From: Berberis thunbergii
Taxonomy: Eukaryota; Streptophyta; Magnoliopsida; Ranunculales; Berberidaceae
Assembly (NCBI GenBank): GCA_003290165.1
Contig: QNQO01000457.1
Location: 372,001 to 436,000, forward strand
Length of the DNA stretch: 64,000 nucleotides
Direction: 5' to 3'
In this document: in pieces, positions 1 through 12,594 of the stretch
Numbering within the stretch: the stretch's first letter is position 1
Layout of the letters: every line of letters begins with the position of its first letter
Notes under the pieces: model-generated
The model's input: only the letters and a program-made list of their open reading frames with translations
The model's database searches: none
What the model was told of the DNA's origin: nothing
Made by a program: the position numbers and the translations under genes

Positions 1-159
1 AGTTGTGGAAATCTTAGGAATATTGTAGTTGTGGAAACTGAATTGTATGCTTATCATAAGTTACCTAAAGCTATTAGGATACTTCTTGTATAAATACCCT
101 TACTTGTATAAAGAAAAACTTGTCCTAGCATATTATTTTCTCCATACCATTGTTTTACA
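1..159 (+). repeat. 5' LTR of the copia element (its start lies outside the window)
   Basis: This block matches the last ~160 bp of the repeat at 15746-15977, including the TATA-like stretch in CTTGTATAAATACCC and the end TTGTTTTACA. It is followed at once by a primer binding site. The first part of the LTR is missing because the window starts inside it. Confidence 0.9.
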
Positions 160-171
160 TGGTATTAGAGC
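160..171 (+). other. Primer binding site, initiator tRNA-Met type
   Basis: TGGTATTAGAGC directly follows the LTR end and matches the plant copia primer site TGGTATCAGAGC except for one transition. It would prime minus-strand DNA synthesis from initiator tRNA-Met. Confidence 0.85.
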
Positions 172-243
172 AAGATTAATCCTAGCTCTTGTTTTAGCCA
201 CCAGTTATCACTATAGCCATCTTTTTTTCGTCATCTCTTTACC

Positions 244-1985
244 ATGGGCAATAATACAGAGATTTCTTTGGCTGGCCGGAACCATGAAACTTCTAGCACT
301 TTTTTTATCCATCACTCTGATCACTCTGGAATGGTGCTTGTCTCCAAGCTTCTTAATGGAGACAACTACGCAACATGGTTTCGTTCTATGCGCATCTCCC
401 TAAGCGCGAAAAATAAGTTAGGGTATATTGATGAAACGCTGGAGGTACCCTCAGAAGAGACAAACTTGAACAAGTTTCTTCTTTGGCAACGTTGCAATGA
501 CATGGTGCTTCATGAATCCTTACTTTCATTGAACCTTACATCGCATACAATGTGATTTATTCATCTACAGCTCGTGAGGTTTGGAAGGATCACAAAAGAA
601 GATTTTCCCAAAGCAATGCTCTAAGAATTTTTCAGTTGCAGTGGGATCTTTCCTCTCTTTCTCAAGAACAAATGTCTGTAACAAGTTATTTCACCAAACT
701 AAAAAAACTATGTGATGAATTGGCCTCATATAATGATTTGCCCTTGTGTTCTTGTGGTGTGATGAAAAACCACATGTAGCATGATGAGCGTAATGTTCTG
801 ATGCAATTTCTTATGGGGCTTAATGAGTCTTACAGTGCAGTTCGTGGACAGATCTTGCTCATGCAACCCTTGCCTACTTTGTGCAAGGCTTATTCCCTTA
901 TTACACAGGAAAAAAAACAAAGAGAGTTGGGCACATCCCGTCCTTCCATTGAATCTGCAGCCATGGCAGTTCGTCAAGGTACCCGTCCTTCCATTGAGTT
1001 CGCAGCCATGGCAGTTCGTCAAGGCCAAGCACCTACTAATGCTAGTAAGACACATTTGCATTGCACATACTACAACCAAGACCACCATACTGTTGATACT
1101 CGTTACAAGTTGCACGGATTTCCATCCGGGCACCGTTTGCATGGTTCTAATAAGCCTAAGGGAAGTCGCAACAATGGGGGAGCAAGCACCAGGACTGTGC
1201 ACCATGTGAAATCAAACCCAACATTAGAAGAAATCCAAGTTGTCATGCCTAACTTATCTGAGATCCAATATCAACAAATTAAAAATATGATGAGCGAAAA
1301 AGACTCCCACCAATCCTTAGGTAATACCAAACATTTTCATGATCTCAATTGGATAATTGATAGTGGCGCTACAGACTATATCACCTTAGCTTCTCACTTG
1401 CTTAGAGCCAAAGCTAAAAATCCCTCTATGCAGCCAGTAATGTTGCCAAGCGGGGATACAACACCCATTAGTTCCACTGGAACTTTATCTCTTAATTCTC
1501 ATATTTCTTTAAAAAATGTTTTGTGTGTTCATACCTTTAAAGTCAATCTCATGTTTGTCAGTCACATCACAAAGGGATTACAATGTTCAGTGATTTTTTT
1601 TTCATTCTTGGTGTATCTTGCAGGACCTGGCAACGAAGATGACGATTGGTTTGGGTAAACAACATGACGAGCTTTATCACTTAGTGGCGTTGGCTTCTGA
1701 CCAAGCACCTTCTACCAACAAACCATTCTGCCACCTTGCTTCCGCTTCTGCAGACTTATAGCATCACCGTTTAGGTCACCCTTCTTCTTCTTCACATTTA
1801 CATGTTTTAGGCAAAACTTTGTTAAATTGTTCCTCTAGTTTGAATAATGTTTGCGAAGTCTGTCATTTGGCAAAATAGACTCGCTTTTCGTTTAGCAAAA
1901 ATTCAATTTCCACTATGAAACAATTTTCCCTTATTGTGATATTTTGGGGCCTCACAGAACTCCTTCAATCTCTGCCGTTCGTAAG
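244..1985 (+). pseudogene. copia gag, protease and start of integrase (broken)
   Basis: Gag begins MGNNTEISLAGRN and contains the copia gag signature around LNGDNYATWFRSMRISLSAK. It is interrupted by a stop near 553 and continues in other frames (YSTAREVWKDHKRRFSQ; LMGLNESYSAVRGQILLMQ). The zinc knuckle near 1060 (CTYYNQDHHTVDTRYKLHG) has lost its second and third cysteines. The aspartic protease motif WIIDSGATDYIT lies near 1347-1385. The integrase zinc-binding region HHRLGHPSS...CEVCHLAK is at about 1760-1875 with a TAG inside, and DIWG(P)HRTPSIS marks the start of the integrase core at about 1940-1975. The protein cannot be made whole. Confidence 0.88.
937..1026 (+). repeat. 45-bp tandem duplication inside gag
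   Basis: Two adjacent copies (937-981 and 982-1026) encode RPSIESAAMAVRQGT and RPSIEFAAMAVRQGQ. The duplication is in frame and lies just before the zinc knuckle region. Confidence 0.85.
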
Positions 1986-2289
1986 ACCAAAAAAAGAGGC
2001 ATCAGTAAGAGTTTTAACATGTACTCAAGAAATAAACAATTTTACTTCCATCTGCTTTCATCCTTCATTCTATATCACATTTTCTTTATAAAAAGTTCCA
2101 ATTACTTGCTAACCTGCCCCACATAACACGATGAGCACCAAAAGATGAGACAACTTGAGATAAAAGATGATATGTGTCTCCATATGGAAATTGTTCTCTT
2201 GTGACACGGAATAAAGCACTAAACTTCACATAAACCTGCTCAAAACAAAGTATTCAGCAGTTCTCAGAACTCTGGATAACTCTTAATCA

Positions 2290-4069
2290 GCTATGCATAG
2301 AGGATGTTGACGTTTGTTCAGGAGAAAACAAGCATTTTTAATAATAAACATAAAGCTTATTTGCGTTTTACCACTACAATAGTAGGTCTCTACAATAAGA
2401 ATGGTGGGAAAGATGGAGACTGATCCAATAAGGAAAAGCACGGCAAGAGTCTTAAAATCGTATAAATCCTTGACTGACTTGAGCTCCCCAAGAGCAAGCC
2501 CAGCCTGATAAGAGTGATGACAAGCGAAAGTAAGGTCAGAATGCATTGGAAAGGGAAACATGCTAAAACATCTAATATAAAACTATATCCATCCTATAAA
2601 ATTCAAGAAAAAGTCTCCTCTTGAGATTGTTACTGGCTGCATTCCTCAATTGTTTTCAAAGAAAATATTGTCACTCATTCTTTCTTAAAACCAACTACAT
2701 TACTGTGACCAAGCATTAAGTTGTAGAATGTTTACTTAGACATCAGGTAGACCATCTATTAATAAATTTAATTAAATATTAAATAAATAAATATTTAATA
2801 TTTAGGCTTAAGAAAAATCACTATAGCCAAGACTTACCATAAATTAATAAATAAAATATGAAATCAGTACAATGAGCATAGAAGTCTAAAAGACCATACT
2901 AGCAAAGGTAGATGTGGGGCTGTAAAAATCAAGGACGAGGTATCTCTTGATTCAGGACACTAGTATAGACCTTTATATTCAGTGCCCCTTGTGATGACCA
3001 CTTCTAAGACGAGAAGTTTTTATTGTTCATCTGCTATATTAAATTGAAAACAACACATTTTACTTTGCCTTTTCCATGAAGTTGTCAGCTGCTACACAAC
3101 CTATCTCACAAATCACAGTTTTGTAAAAAAATAAAATTGAATTGTTAATCTCTTTTGTTCATTCTTGATGATATTTAAGTTTTTTTTTTTTCCTTCTTCC
3201 ATTACCAGTGTTGTGAAACTTCCTCCATTATAGTATTAGACAATCCACTCAACCCTAGAGCAAGTCCCTGCTTTCTGATCTTATCTACTTCTAGGCCCTC
3301 CTCTGAACCCTTGTGATCATCTAAAACAAAAACTATCAACCTCGAGATTGTGGCAATATGCCATATTAAGATTCAAGGTAATCAAATTCCAACACAATAT
3401 CCACTCATTGTCCTTCACGAGACTGCTAATAAGTCACTGAGAAAGTTCAATGTGCTAAAATCAATCAGAAAGAACACTGAAAAGTAGGACCAACCACTTA
3501 AATCTCTTACTCTGACTGTCAAATTAACTCTTGGATCCTGAATCTGACAGAAGCCTACAATTTAAAACCTGTTGACAAAACTTCAGGTCTGGATGGCTTT
3601 CCAAGGGGATTCTTCTTTGCACTTTACCAGGGTGAACTCATTGCAGTCATCAAAGGGTTCAATTACAATGGTTTATTGGATGAAATAAATACCATGTACA
3701 CTCAATACAATACACAACTTGATGTGCTAATAAACATTTTTATTTGTTCATGTTCGGGTTAATATTGATATCTTCGCTGAATGCCAACTAATAAAAATAC
3801 TAGCAATTCTATAACCAAATGCTAAATATTACTCAAAAGAAAACTAACGGAATCCAAAACTCAAGCTAATGATAGGCCTGAAATTAGTAAAAAGACTTAC
3901 TCTAACAGTGATATAAGCTGCTGGAATCAGACCGACCAGCCGCCGGGAAGAACACATGAAAGGGTATATCAACTATTGGAGATGCAACATTAATAAATGT
4001 GTTTGGCAGAGTAGGAGTTATCCTCAGAAATAGCATGTAGTTTAGCATCTTATCCCTGCGCTTACTGAT
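2290..4069 (-). pseudogene. VTT / SNARE-associated Golgi (TVP38/DedA-like) protein, C-terminal exons
   Basis: Two exon pieces are seen. One at 3901-4069 starts after an AG acceptor and reads RRDKMLNYMLFLRITPTLPN, then TFINVASPIVDIPFHVFF, the conserved VTT-domain core. A frameshift follows, and LVGLIPAAYITV continues in the next frame up to a GTAAGT donor. The second begins at 2504 with AGLALGELKSVKDLYDFKTL and AVLFLIGSVSIFPTIL. This matches the C-terminal region of plant SNARE-associated Golgi proteins, multi-pass membrane proteins. The frameshift and the decayed C-terminal end make it a pseudogene. It is the captured gene farthest from the intact element end. Confidence 0.7.
3540..3670 (+). 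pseudogene. Short L1-type LINE reverse transcriptase remnant
   Basis: The plus strand reads DKTSGLDGFPRGFFFALY then AVIKGFNYNG, resembling the plant LINE RT block around APGPDGFPMGFFQ...F.EFH.NG. It lies in the intron between the two VTT exons, so it was either present in the captured gene's intron or inserted later. The fragment is too short to say more. Confidence 0.45.
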
Positions 4070-4099
4070 CTGTTCAAGAAAAAAATATGAAAATCAGAT

Positions 4100-5970
4100 G
4101 AGGTAAGATGAAAATGAAAATCCCGAGAATGAACTGTGCTTGATGATCTGCTGCATATGTTGCAAGATGATCTCTGGAACAAAATTTGAAAACAAAGAAA
4201 TGCATCCCACAAAGGCTCTGTCAACGCACCAGAATCCACCTAGAAATGCATTAAAATGCAACAGTAAGGATCCCATTCCTTTTGATTTCTTTTATAAGAC
4301 ATGGTACTGAATAAAATTCGTTACCAAGCAAAACAAGTGCTGCAGCACAAGTACATGTAACTTGAACCCAGGCTTATGAAATGTGTCGGTCAATACTACA
4401 AAAATCTCTTGCTCAATTGTCAAAAAGTAAGTTCGATGGAACTGATTGCAAAACTCAGAAACCTGTTAAATGGGTAAACCACAGGTAAGAGATCTATGAA
4501 ATTATAGTTAACTGTAACAAAGAATATGAGTCTACACACCTTGAAATTTTTTAGCATCTCAAGTAAAAGGTTAAGCCCAGTCTCAGCAATGTTCCTCTTT
4601 GTGTGTCTGAATGCCCATATAATAGAATCCATGACAAGTTTCAGTTGCTGAATTGAAACAAAAAATAGGCATGAAAAAATGATGAAGGAAATCACAATAT
4701 GAAGGTCAACGTGTGCAAAAATGAACATCAAGACTGACAAGGAAAAAAGGAAGAGGGCTGAATTCCAACCTGACTTGACAAGACTATCAAAGCTGGAAAA
4801 CAATGAGTAGCAATGGCGCGTAGCAAAGAAAAAAATTTCAGACGATGTTCAGGATAATCTTCGAAGTTTTTTGTGATCATCTGCCAATATCAGATGTAAG
4901 TTAAAAACACATTGAGATATGAACAAGTATTGTTACTTGGACAGCTAGACTAACCTCCAATGTGCATTCAAAAATGGCTTCAAATATACGAGGTACATCC
5001 TCTGTCATCACCCCCTTATACCTGCATAAGACATGTCAAAAAGATAAGCATTCATCCTTTTTCTACTAGGTCCTAGTGTAAGATAGGCAAAACTTAGCTA
5101 ATGCTCACTTAGAAATGAAATAAATAGTAATTGCTACATTCACGCACTATTGTTACCGATACTTCCATAGGGCAAGAATAAAAGAGGCATATGTATGCTA
5201 AACTAATAAGACGCAAGAATAACAAGGCACGTGAATAATCAAGTGCCAAAGTGGAAGTAAATCATTTAGCATTTAATGGCACATATGCTTACTTGTTTAT
5301 AATTGTGGCAAAAAGTGAAAGGACCTCTGACTCCCTGGCATCAGGCAAATTCCTAGCATAGTTGCCAAGAACATGATCCATCATCGGTGGCACAAATTGC
5401 TTTCCGATTTGAGGCTGCTCTTCAGCCTTGTCCAGAAAAGTTTCAATGAGCTTAAGTGTTTCTCTTTTCACAGATCTGTTATAGAGGATTGAAAAGCAAA
5501 AGTGAGATGAAAACTCTCATACAATATAGGATGTAATTTTAGCAAGTCCAAACTCATGATCTTACCTTAGAAGTTTAACATAGGAACTTCTAGAGGCAAA
5601 TGGCCCCCCTTCTGCAATGTTGTTTGATAACACACTGATAACAACGTGGCACTTTAAAAAGAGAATGACACTAAGGCATACCTGCAATATGTTAAGCACA
5701 GTCCTGATCACATCTTGTTCTTTTAGAAAATTTACACTAAGGCGTGCCTACCCAATGATGTCAGCCCATTTCTGCAAGAAAAGCTTCTAATTAAGACCAT
5801 GAACAATCGATTGACAAGGTTGAGAGCTAAAGAAGTATAACACAAAGTGATCCAGGCACGAATTCAGTATATAAAAAATCCTAAGAGTTTTGACTTTCAA
5901 CTTCACCACCTAAAATATGTACAAGTGGAGAATTTACCTGATTTGGGAGTTCCATCAACCTAAAATATGA
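4100..5970 (-). pseudogene. XPO1: Exportin 1 (CRM1/XPO1) gene fragment
   Basis: Six or more exon blocks match the central to C-terminal HEAT-repeat part of plant exportin 1, the nuclear export receptor for NES cargoes. From the 5' side: RLMELPNQ (~5955), QKWADIIG then ARLSVNFLKEQDVIRTVLN (~5770-5685), GGPFASRSSYVKLLR (~5610), KRETLKLIETFLDKAE...ARESEVLSLFATIINK (5471-5289), KGVMTEDVPRIFEAIFECTL (~5020-4960), the [12 protein letters not shown] block (~4870-4800), QQLKLVMDSIIWAFRHT...LLLEMLKNF (~4650-4545) and VDSGALTEPLWDA (~4239-4200). A TAG replaces the expected glutamine after DIIG, so it is a pseudogene. Introns are present, so the copy came from genomic DNA. The N-terminal half and last exons are absent. 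Confidence 0.88.
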
Positions 5971-6376
5971 CAAGTAACTGATAATCAAATGAACAGTTGC
6001 AATACTAGTGACTAATTCCACTCATCCATACAAAGAATTCCATCTCCGCCTATCATAACTAATGATATCAACACTGATGTGATGGTTAAGTGATGCATTT
6101 ATATAAATTCAGTGGAAACAAAAAATGATTGGGTGAACTCCACTTTGAAAAGTAACTATAAATACAAATTTCAGGGCAACAACTGCCACGCAACTAGTTT
6201 TTTATACACACATGCACACAAAAAAAAAGGCACTCTGTTCTCAGTCAAGAACCAGGAAGTTGACAGATAAGAGGTTACAATGCAACCTAAAACTAATCTG
6301 AATAATTTTCAAGCCTTAACCCACAGATCTTTTGTCATGACGGAGGTGACATCAAGGAAATTCTATTGCAGAGTGT

Positions 6377-6560
6377 CGCAGCAGCGTGTTCGCATGAAGG
6401 CCACTGCATCGCAGCAGCTCAGAACACAGCACAGCAACAGGACGCTCTGCGACGCAACAGCGTCCATCAGCCTAACGCGTATCCACCATCTCGCCACGGC
6501 CTTACCACCAGTCCAGGCCGCAGCACAGTCCGCAGCAACCAGTGCCCAGTCCTTCCAGGC
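6377..6560. other. GC-rich spacer inside CACTA element 1
   Basis: A ~180-bp block rich in GCAGC, GACGC and CAGCAC stands out against the AT-rich surroundings. Open frames run through it on both strands, but none resembles a known protein. A segment of similar composition occurs at 61525-61700 in CACTA element 3. It may be a captured GC-rich fragment or element-specific filler. Confidence 0.5.
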
Positions 6561-7009
6561 CCAATGTTCAAAGAAGGCTAAGAATGAAATACATCCAACA
6601 ATACACCAATTTACAGACCAAAAAGCTAAGAAGGCTAACAAGTGGTATTTTTTTTGTTCAAAGAATGAAATGAAAATGGGATTCCTATAGAATGGATGGA
6701 AGATTGGTAGTACTATATAAAGAGTTGTTCTTGCAATATGTAATAAATATTAGTAAGTAGGGTCTGTTGGTGATATAAATAATTTTTAGTAAATGGGATT
6801 CCTATAGAATGGATGAAAATGGGATTCCAAAATAAGAGGCAAAATGCAGCATGAATAAGTTTAGGGTGGAAACTAAAGCATAACGAAACTGGATGTAAGC
6901 ACCACCGCATTCCACAAGCAAACAGAAATTCTAGGCAGAGAGCAACAAAAAAACTGATGGACTAAAGTAGATATTTGGTGGATGCTATTTTTCATGGTAA
7001 CATCATGAA

Positions 7010-8095
7010 CTAACAAAAAAAACAGTGTAATTTAAGGATTGATGTGCACCTTGATTGCTGGAACTGGCAAGTTTGAATAGGTTCAAAGACAGGTATCAAA
7101 TCTTTTGACCTTGCTTCAATCATGTGTGTTTGAGTTCTTTCAATTTCCAGCTCCCCTCCTGAAGCACTTCCATTTTCAGTGTGAATCTCATCCATCAACC
7201 TTACATGGAAGTAAACCTAAGAAAATGTACCTATATGGCGGCGGTCTAAAACCTTCATATTCATGCTAAAGAGCTTGTTTTTTAATATCCTCCTCGGCTA
7301 CTGTCTGAAGAAATTGGGGTAGTAAAAAAATTTCAGACTAGCTTTTTCTACACAACAGTTGCAGAGGCACCAAAATGTCAAAACTTCTTGTGGTGAAAAG
7401 CACGAGTACTCAGGCAAATGCAAAGGGAACAAAACATACCTTCTCAGGAATTGTTACATTTTCATGCAAACACGAAATGTGTGTGTAGCTTGTGGAACAT
7501 TCATACAATGCACATCTGTCAAAATGAAAGAACAATTTTCAATCAATACATACCAACAAGTTTTAAATGCTATTCAAACTTACAATACATGGTCCTCCAT
7601 AATGCCTTCCATTCCCTTATGGAGAGCAAAATTGGCTAATCCTGAATCCTCACAACAGACAGATATAAAACCATTCATCCCTCCACTGCAAGTAAATTTC
7701 ACAAACATGTATAATAATAATCAGGCTAGTATGAAATGGAAAAATGAAAATCCTAAACTTAAGTTAATTGTGATAATTTATTCACCTCAAACCTGCAACA
7801 AGCGGTTGCCTTCATTTCATTCGTCTTATAGACTCAATTTGACCACTCATACTATGGGATTTTATTACAAAGATCTTGTCAAAAGTCTCTGAGTTTCTCC
7901 TAACTTCTTCGTCCTAAAATTATCAGTGGTATCCTTTCATCAATAAGTAATAATACCAAAAATAGTTAATTCGTTAAACAGTCCTCAAGATAAAGAAAGT
8001 TATATCTAACCTTCAGTTCAGCTTGTAATTTCCTCGTCTCTAAGAGAAGCAATTCTTCTTCAATAAAAGGAAGCTTAACAATACCCTTCAATATC
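7010..8095 (-). other. Exon-like minus-strand blocks, gene not recognised
   Basis: Three stretches look like exons between the exportin and ATG1 pieces. They are 7195-7030 (MMDEIHTENGSASGGELE...), 7690-7600 (NGFISVCCEDSGLANFALHK) and 8090-8020 (LPFIEEELLLLETRKLQAEL, followed by a GT-like donor). They are in the same orientation as the recognised captured genes. I cannot name them. They may belong to the same kinase gene as the block at 8752-8845 or to further captured genes. Confidence 0.35.
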
Positions 8096-8751
8096 AGCAA
8101 CAGATTTCATAATGAATAAAATCTGATATAAACAATAAAATGTGATCCCATTTGTTAAGACAAAGATCAAAGAAGAAACAAAAAAGGTTTCTTGCCATTA
8201 GAGAAATGTGGTCTAAACTGAAATATTAGAATAAAGTAGTAGACTAAAAAGAATCAGATATTCCAAACAAATTTTAGAGCTAGCCAAGCAATTATCACAT
8301 TTCTGTGCATTTCTTCTTATATTAAAATTATTAAGAGGAAATGGAAAATATTCCAAACATGAAATAAATCAATTGTTAGACTATGAAATCAATACATAAG
8401 AAAGTAAGTTGATTCAATATATAAACCGAAAAACTTATGTCATCTTTCTTCATGAATTGTTAACGACTGTCATTGGTAATATAGTCTATTGTCCCAAAGG
8501 AAATTTAATCCACAGAAAGGGTTCTTATTGTTATTTCAGAAAAAAAAAATATAAGAAACAAAGTTTCTGGTATTTTAAAACGAAAATGAGCAAGACTGCA
8601 ATTTTGAGGGAAGAATCTCAAGTTCAATTTTGTATGTGATTATTCTGTATGTGATTATTCAACCCCTCCCCTCTCTGGATGTGATTATTCTGTATGTGAT
8701 AAATGGGACTGAGAAATTTTGAGGGGTGATTCTCAAGTTCAACTTCATTAC

Positions 8752-8845
8752 CTTTTCATCGTATCTATGAAATTGCAGGATTTCAGGAGCCATGTACATG
8801 GGAAAACCACAAACTGTTTCTGCATAGCTACCAGGACATATACTT
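8752..8845 (-). pseudogene. ATG1: ATG1-like autophagy Ser/Thr kinase, one kinase-domain exon
   Basis: One exon with an AG acceptor and a GTAATG donor encodes [20 protein letters not shown] then QFHRYDEK. This corresponds to the activation segment and APE motif of plant ATG1 kinases, where the usual text is AETVCGSP.YMAPE. ATG1 initiates autophagosome formation. Only this exon is clearly recognisable. Without the ATP-binding and catalytic-loop exons it cannot encode a kinase. Confidence 0.7.
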
Positions 8846-8989
8846 CTATTTGCAACAAAAAGGAATTGTAAGTTGCATTAGAGAACCACAAATTAATGAC
8901 AAATCACTCATCAAGTGTATTAGTCAGAGCTCTGAAATAGAGAAAGCAGAAACTAAGAAAGTTAAATGAGAAAGATACCCATTAGAGAT

Positions 8990-9840
8990 TCTTTGCTACT
9001 TTTGGGTACTCTGCCTTCTATTCTGTTCAAGTTTTACAGCACCCCCCAGCTTCATTGCCGCACTTCTTCCACACTGAAATGAATATAAGGTGGTGTTAGA
9101 TGCTTGACGGGTTCTATTGCAAGAATCAAAACAAAATAATCATCAGTTTGGGAACTAATAATATGAACCAGAAATAATACATTAAAAAGAAGAAGAACCT
9201 GTTATAAGAAGAAGAAGAAGAACCAGAACTAACAATCAAGTATGACATGGCAGAATGGTGCAATGCATGCCACAAAGGTTTTTTGAGTTGAGAAAAATGA
9301 GAATTGTAACTATTCAATGAGCATCATGAAAGAAATCCAAACTATGAAGTGTTTTGAGCTCTAATCCAAAAGCACAGGATGGAAAGATATGAAAAAAGTA
9401 GCCAAAATGCTTGGAAAGGGGTGCCTAGCTGCACATCATTTTTGCCTTTGTTTGAATATTGTTTCACCCTTGTCACTAGTCCTGTTGCTTCTTCCCCACT
9501 TCCACTTGTGACTTACCCCTCCACTGCTTAAATCTGATCCTCCCCAAGGTTCACCTTCTTCAATCTATTTCAGTTGACATCCATATGAAAAGGAGATCAA
9601 CAGTCAAGCAAGTTGCAAGGTTTCACAAATGCCAGTCACTAGTAAAGAAGTAGACTGAAATAAAAATAGGATCACAAACAAGCAATACCTTTCTTGTTGG
9701 CCTTCTAGATATGTTTCTAGAATACTTAAGTTGGGAGTAATCAAGCCAATTCTGCATCTTTTTCTTTTCCTCAACCAAATCAGAAAGTGTGTTTGCATTG
9801 TAAACAACCTAAGTGGATTTGACAACATATGTTCAAAAAC
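8990..9840 (-). other. Exon-like minus-strand blocks, gene not recognised
   Basis: The block at 9080-8985 reads CGRSAAMKLGGAVKLEQNRR and then meets a TAG. The block at 9795-9690 reads TLSDLVEEKKKMQNWLDYSQ then LKYSRNISRRPTRK. Both are flanked by intron-like AT-rich sequence and share the orientation of the captured genes. I do not recognise either family. They may be two further captured genes or parts of one. Confidence 0.35.
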
Positions 9841-10369
9841 TTGATCAGATCAGAGATCTATAATCTATAGACATATTAAGTGATACAAAGATAATGGGAA
9901 GTTCTAAATATACTGCAATGCATGAACATGTATAGCTTCTTACTTTCAAAGCAACAAAATAGTTGAAGCAAAGTTGGCAAGTGAAGTGAACTGACCTGAA
10001 ATTTCAGCTTTCGGAGTCACTGTGTACAACTTCTCTGCACCATTAATCCTTCACAATTTTCGGACTCCATGAAGCTATTTTGATGAGTATGCAATCATGT
10101 CTGATAGTAATGTTATCAAACCTGCATAAAAACACAAGTTCACTTAAGTTCACTTTACTAGAACATACAGAAGTTCTTTTGTGACATAAAAACTTGGCAA
10201 CTCAAGATTTCATTGGATTTTTTTTATAAACTTCAGAAACAACACATAAAAAAATTGATTTGTAGCATGAGTGAGACCAGAAACAACTTTATTCTGTGAA
10301 AATACCATATAGTAAGAATTAGGTTCTGATACAGAATTAGGTTCTGATACAACATGAGTAAGAATTCAC

Positions 10370-10673
10370 ACCTCCAATGAATTCAGGAATGTTCTCAACT
10401 GTTCCAATCTCATTCAGCATTTTAAGCACAGCCTATAGCCAAAAGAAGACATCAAACAATGGACAATTTACATTTCATTTTCTCAAGTTCACAGAAGTAA
10501 ATAAATCCATGACACAAAACTATAAACCTGATCAAAGTAGGGAACACTATTCTGCTAGTTACATAGGTTTTACGATCAATAACATTTATATGGTTACCTC
10601 ATTTGCTCCACCATGAAGAGGACCGTACAATGCTCCAGCTGCTCCAGCAAGAGCTGTATAGACATCCACACCA
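10370..10673 (-). pseudogene. CSY: Peroxisomal-type citrate synthase, two exons
   Basis: Exon 10598-10673 encodes [20 protein letters not shown] then GGANE, carrying the citrate synthase GPLHGGAN signature with its active-site histidine. Exon 10370-10432 encodes AVLKMLNEIGTVENIPEFIG, the next stretch of the family. Both have consensus splice borders. Citrate synthase condenses acetyl-CoA and oxaloacetate; the text fits the plant glyoxysomal or peroxisomal isoform. The downstream FGHRVY exon is missing, so this is an inactive captured fragment. Confidence 0.85.
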
Positions 10674-11761
10674 CTGCAAGCTTACTGTCAGATATGTGAT
10701 ACAACATTTGATTAACCATCTCTTTTACACAAAATTAAACACATACCTAGAGAATGCAGTAATAGCTAAGGCCCGTGTTTTCCATGAAAAAATTGATCAT
10801 ATGAGATAACTACAGAGAAACCAAAGTATGACACCACCATAGCAAATAATGAATATAGATGAAATGTGTTCATCCACTGTAACAAAGATCTAGATGAATC
10901 TGGGAACATGTCCAACAATGTAAATTGCTCTAGAACAAGAAATGACCCAACACCACTTCAATACTACTAGAGAGCAAAATATTTAATAGGGAAAGAATTT
11001 CTTAGCCAAAACAAAATTACTACATAACTAAATGACTTACAATATCAAATTTTGGAACTTAGCAGAAAGCTCATAAAAAATGGCACCCTTTTTTTTTCCT
11101 TTTTTTATAGGTGCCTCAAATTAATAATCCCCTTCTTTGAAAAAATGTGTTTGATACATCTCTTATAGCAATTCCACTTGATTTCAAAATCCAACAAGTT
11201 AAAGTACTCAGAGAAAATATATGTGACTCCCTCCAGATACACAATTCTTTACCACACCTCTGTTAATTATCTAATTATTCAGTTTCACATACCACTGATT
11301 GTAGCTTTAACTCGAGATGTTAGCAGCCAGCTTACAGCAATCAATTCCACTGGAGAAGAAAGTTAAGTATAACATGCCCATATAAAAATTCCACCGGGGT
11401 TAAAAATTATTCAATTACCATGGTCAAATAGAAAAGGGGAAAAAATTTAATTGGCTTAAATGATTGTCAATTCAGAGAAGGCAAATACGCTTGCTTTCTT
11501 TGAAACTTACAAGTGTTTTGGTTAGAGAAGGAAACACCACATTCAGTCAATTTTGAATCAACAAACAGAATATGTTATCACCTTGCGCTACTAGATTGCA
11601 GTAATATAACGCGCTCAATGGATACTTGATAGATCCCATTAGGTCTTTCTCAGCAAACAAAACAATACCATGAAACTTAATCAAACCAAGAAATAGGAAC
11701 AAACAAACATAAACACCAGAGAATAATGGAGGTTTCAAACTTACAAGCATCCATTTACCTC

Positions 11762-11875
11762 ATTCATGACATTGCTTGCATTCTGGGACCAGAGGTCCAC
11801 AAGTTCTGGAAAATTTAGCTTAAAATGTGCTCCCTCCCTTTGTCCTTGGACCACTTCGAAATGGCTGTCCAAAAT
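11762..11875 (-). other. Exon-like block, gene not recognised
   Basis: The minus strand is open and reads HFEVVQGQREGAHFKLNFPE then LVDLWSQNASNVMNE. Its composition is protein-like. It is the recognisable block nearest the minisatellite end of element 1. I cannot assign it to a family. Confidence 0.35.
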
Positions 11876-12594
11876 ATTATGCACGGAACAATTTGAAAAT
11901 TCAAAACAACCAGCGAGTTCTCAGTGACAAGAAAATGAACAAAGTTTAGAAATCAATAAACCTAAAATGGATCAAAGCTCAAAGACATCATCCACCAAGA
12001 ATCCAAAAGAAGACTCATGATGCTTTCTATACTCTGAATCAAATAAGTCATGTACAGGACAACTCAATACAATACATGGACAAGATCCTATCTTATAATA
12101 GTAAAAATTATTGTTCATCAAATAATAACAAAGTTTACTCAAAATCTACAGATCTTTCTCAAAAACAAAAAAAAAAATCTTCAGTATAATTTCCAAAAGC
12201 TTAAAGACTACAAACTATTAGATTGATTTGAACAAAGAACTTGAATCCAAATCAAGAAAAGCGATTTCATTGAAATCATCCAGAATTTCTCACAAAATCA
12301 ATTCAAGAGTTCCACAAGAACTCATCAGAGGTAAGATTATAAGTAAAGTAGTACATAAACAACATCATCTAGAAAAATGAAAAAATAATAAATAATAAAT
12401 AATGCTGAGTTGGGTTGGGTTTCTCTCTGAGAATTTTAGAATCAAAATCTGATTGCTTCATATGTTTCTTTGTGGGGAAGATGACCCGACCCGAACTCGA
12501 ACCTCGTTTCATCACTTCTTGAGCTTTTTCCATTACAAGGGCTCACAAATGATCAAACAAAACCTTCTGAAATCGAAGGAAACCTCAATCGATC

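Noticed and set aside
1980..2001. AAGACCAAAAAAAGAGGC as a degenerate left terminus of CACTA element 1
   Set aside because: It resembles CACTACACCAAAAGGC only loosely, lacks the CACTA bases, has no subterminal repeats inside and no ACA triplet outside. It is also the wrong terminal type for that side.
4094..4276. Alternative-frame protein overlapping the exportin exon
   Set aside because: It is a shadow frame; the exportin reading VDSGALTEPLWDA explains the conservation.
6280..6690. Genes on either strand of the GC-rich block
   Set aside because: Overlapping open frames in several phases are expected from GC-rich repeats without stop codons; no family resemblance.
8752..8845. Active kinase gene
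   Set aside because: Only the activation-segment exon is recognisable; the ATP-binding and catalytic-loop exons are missing.
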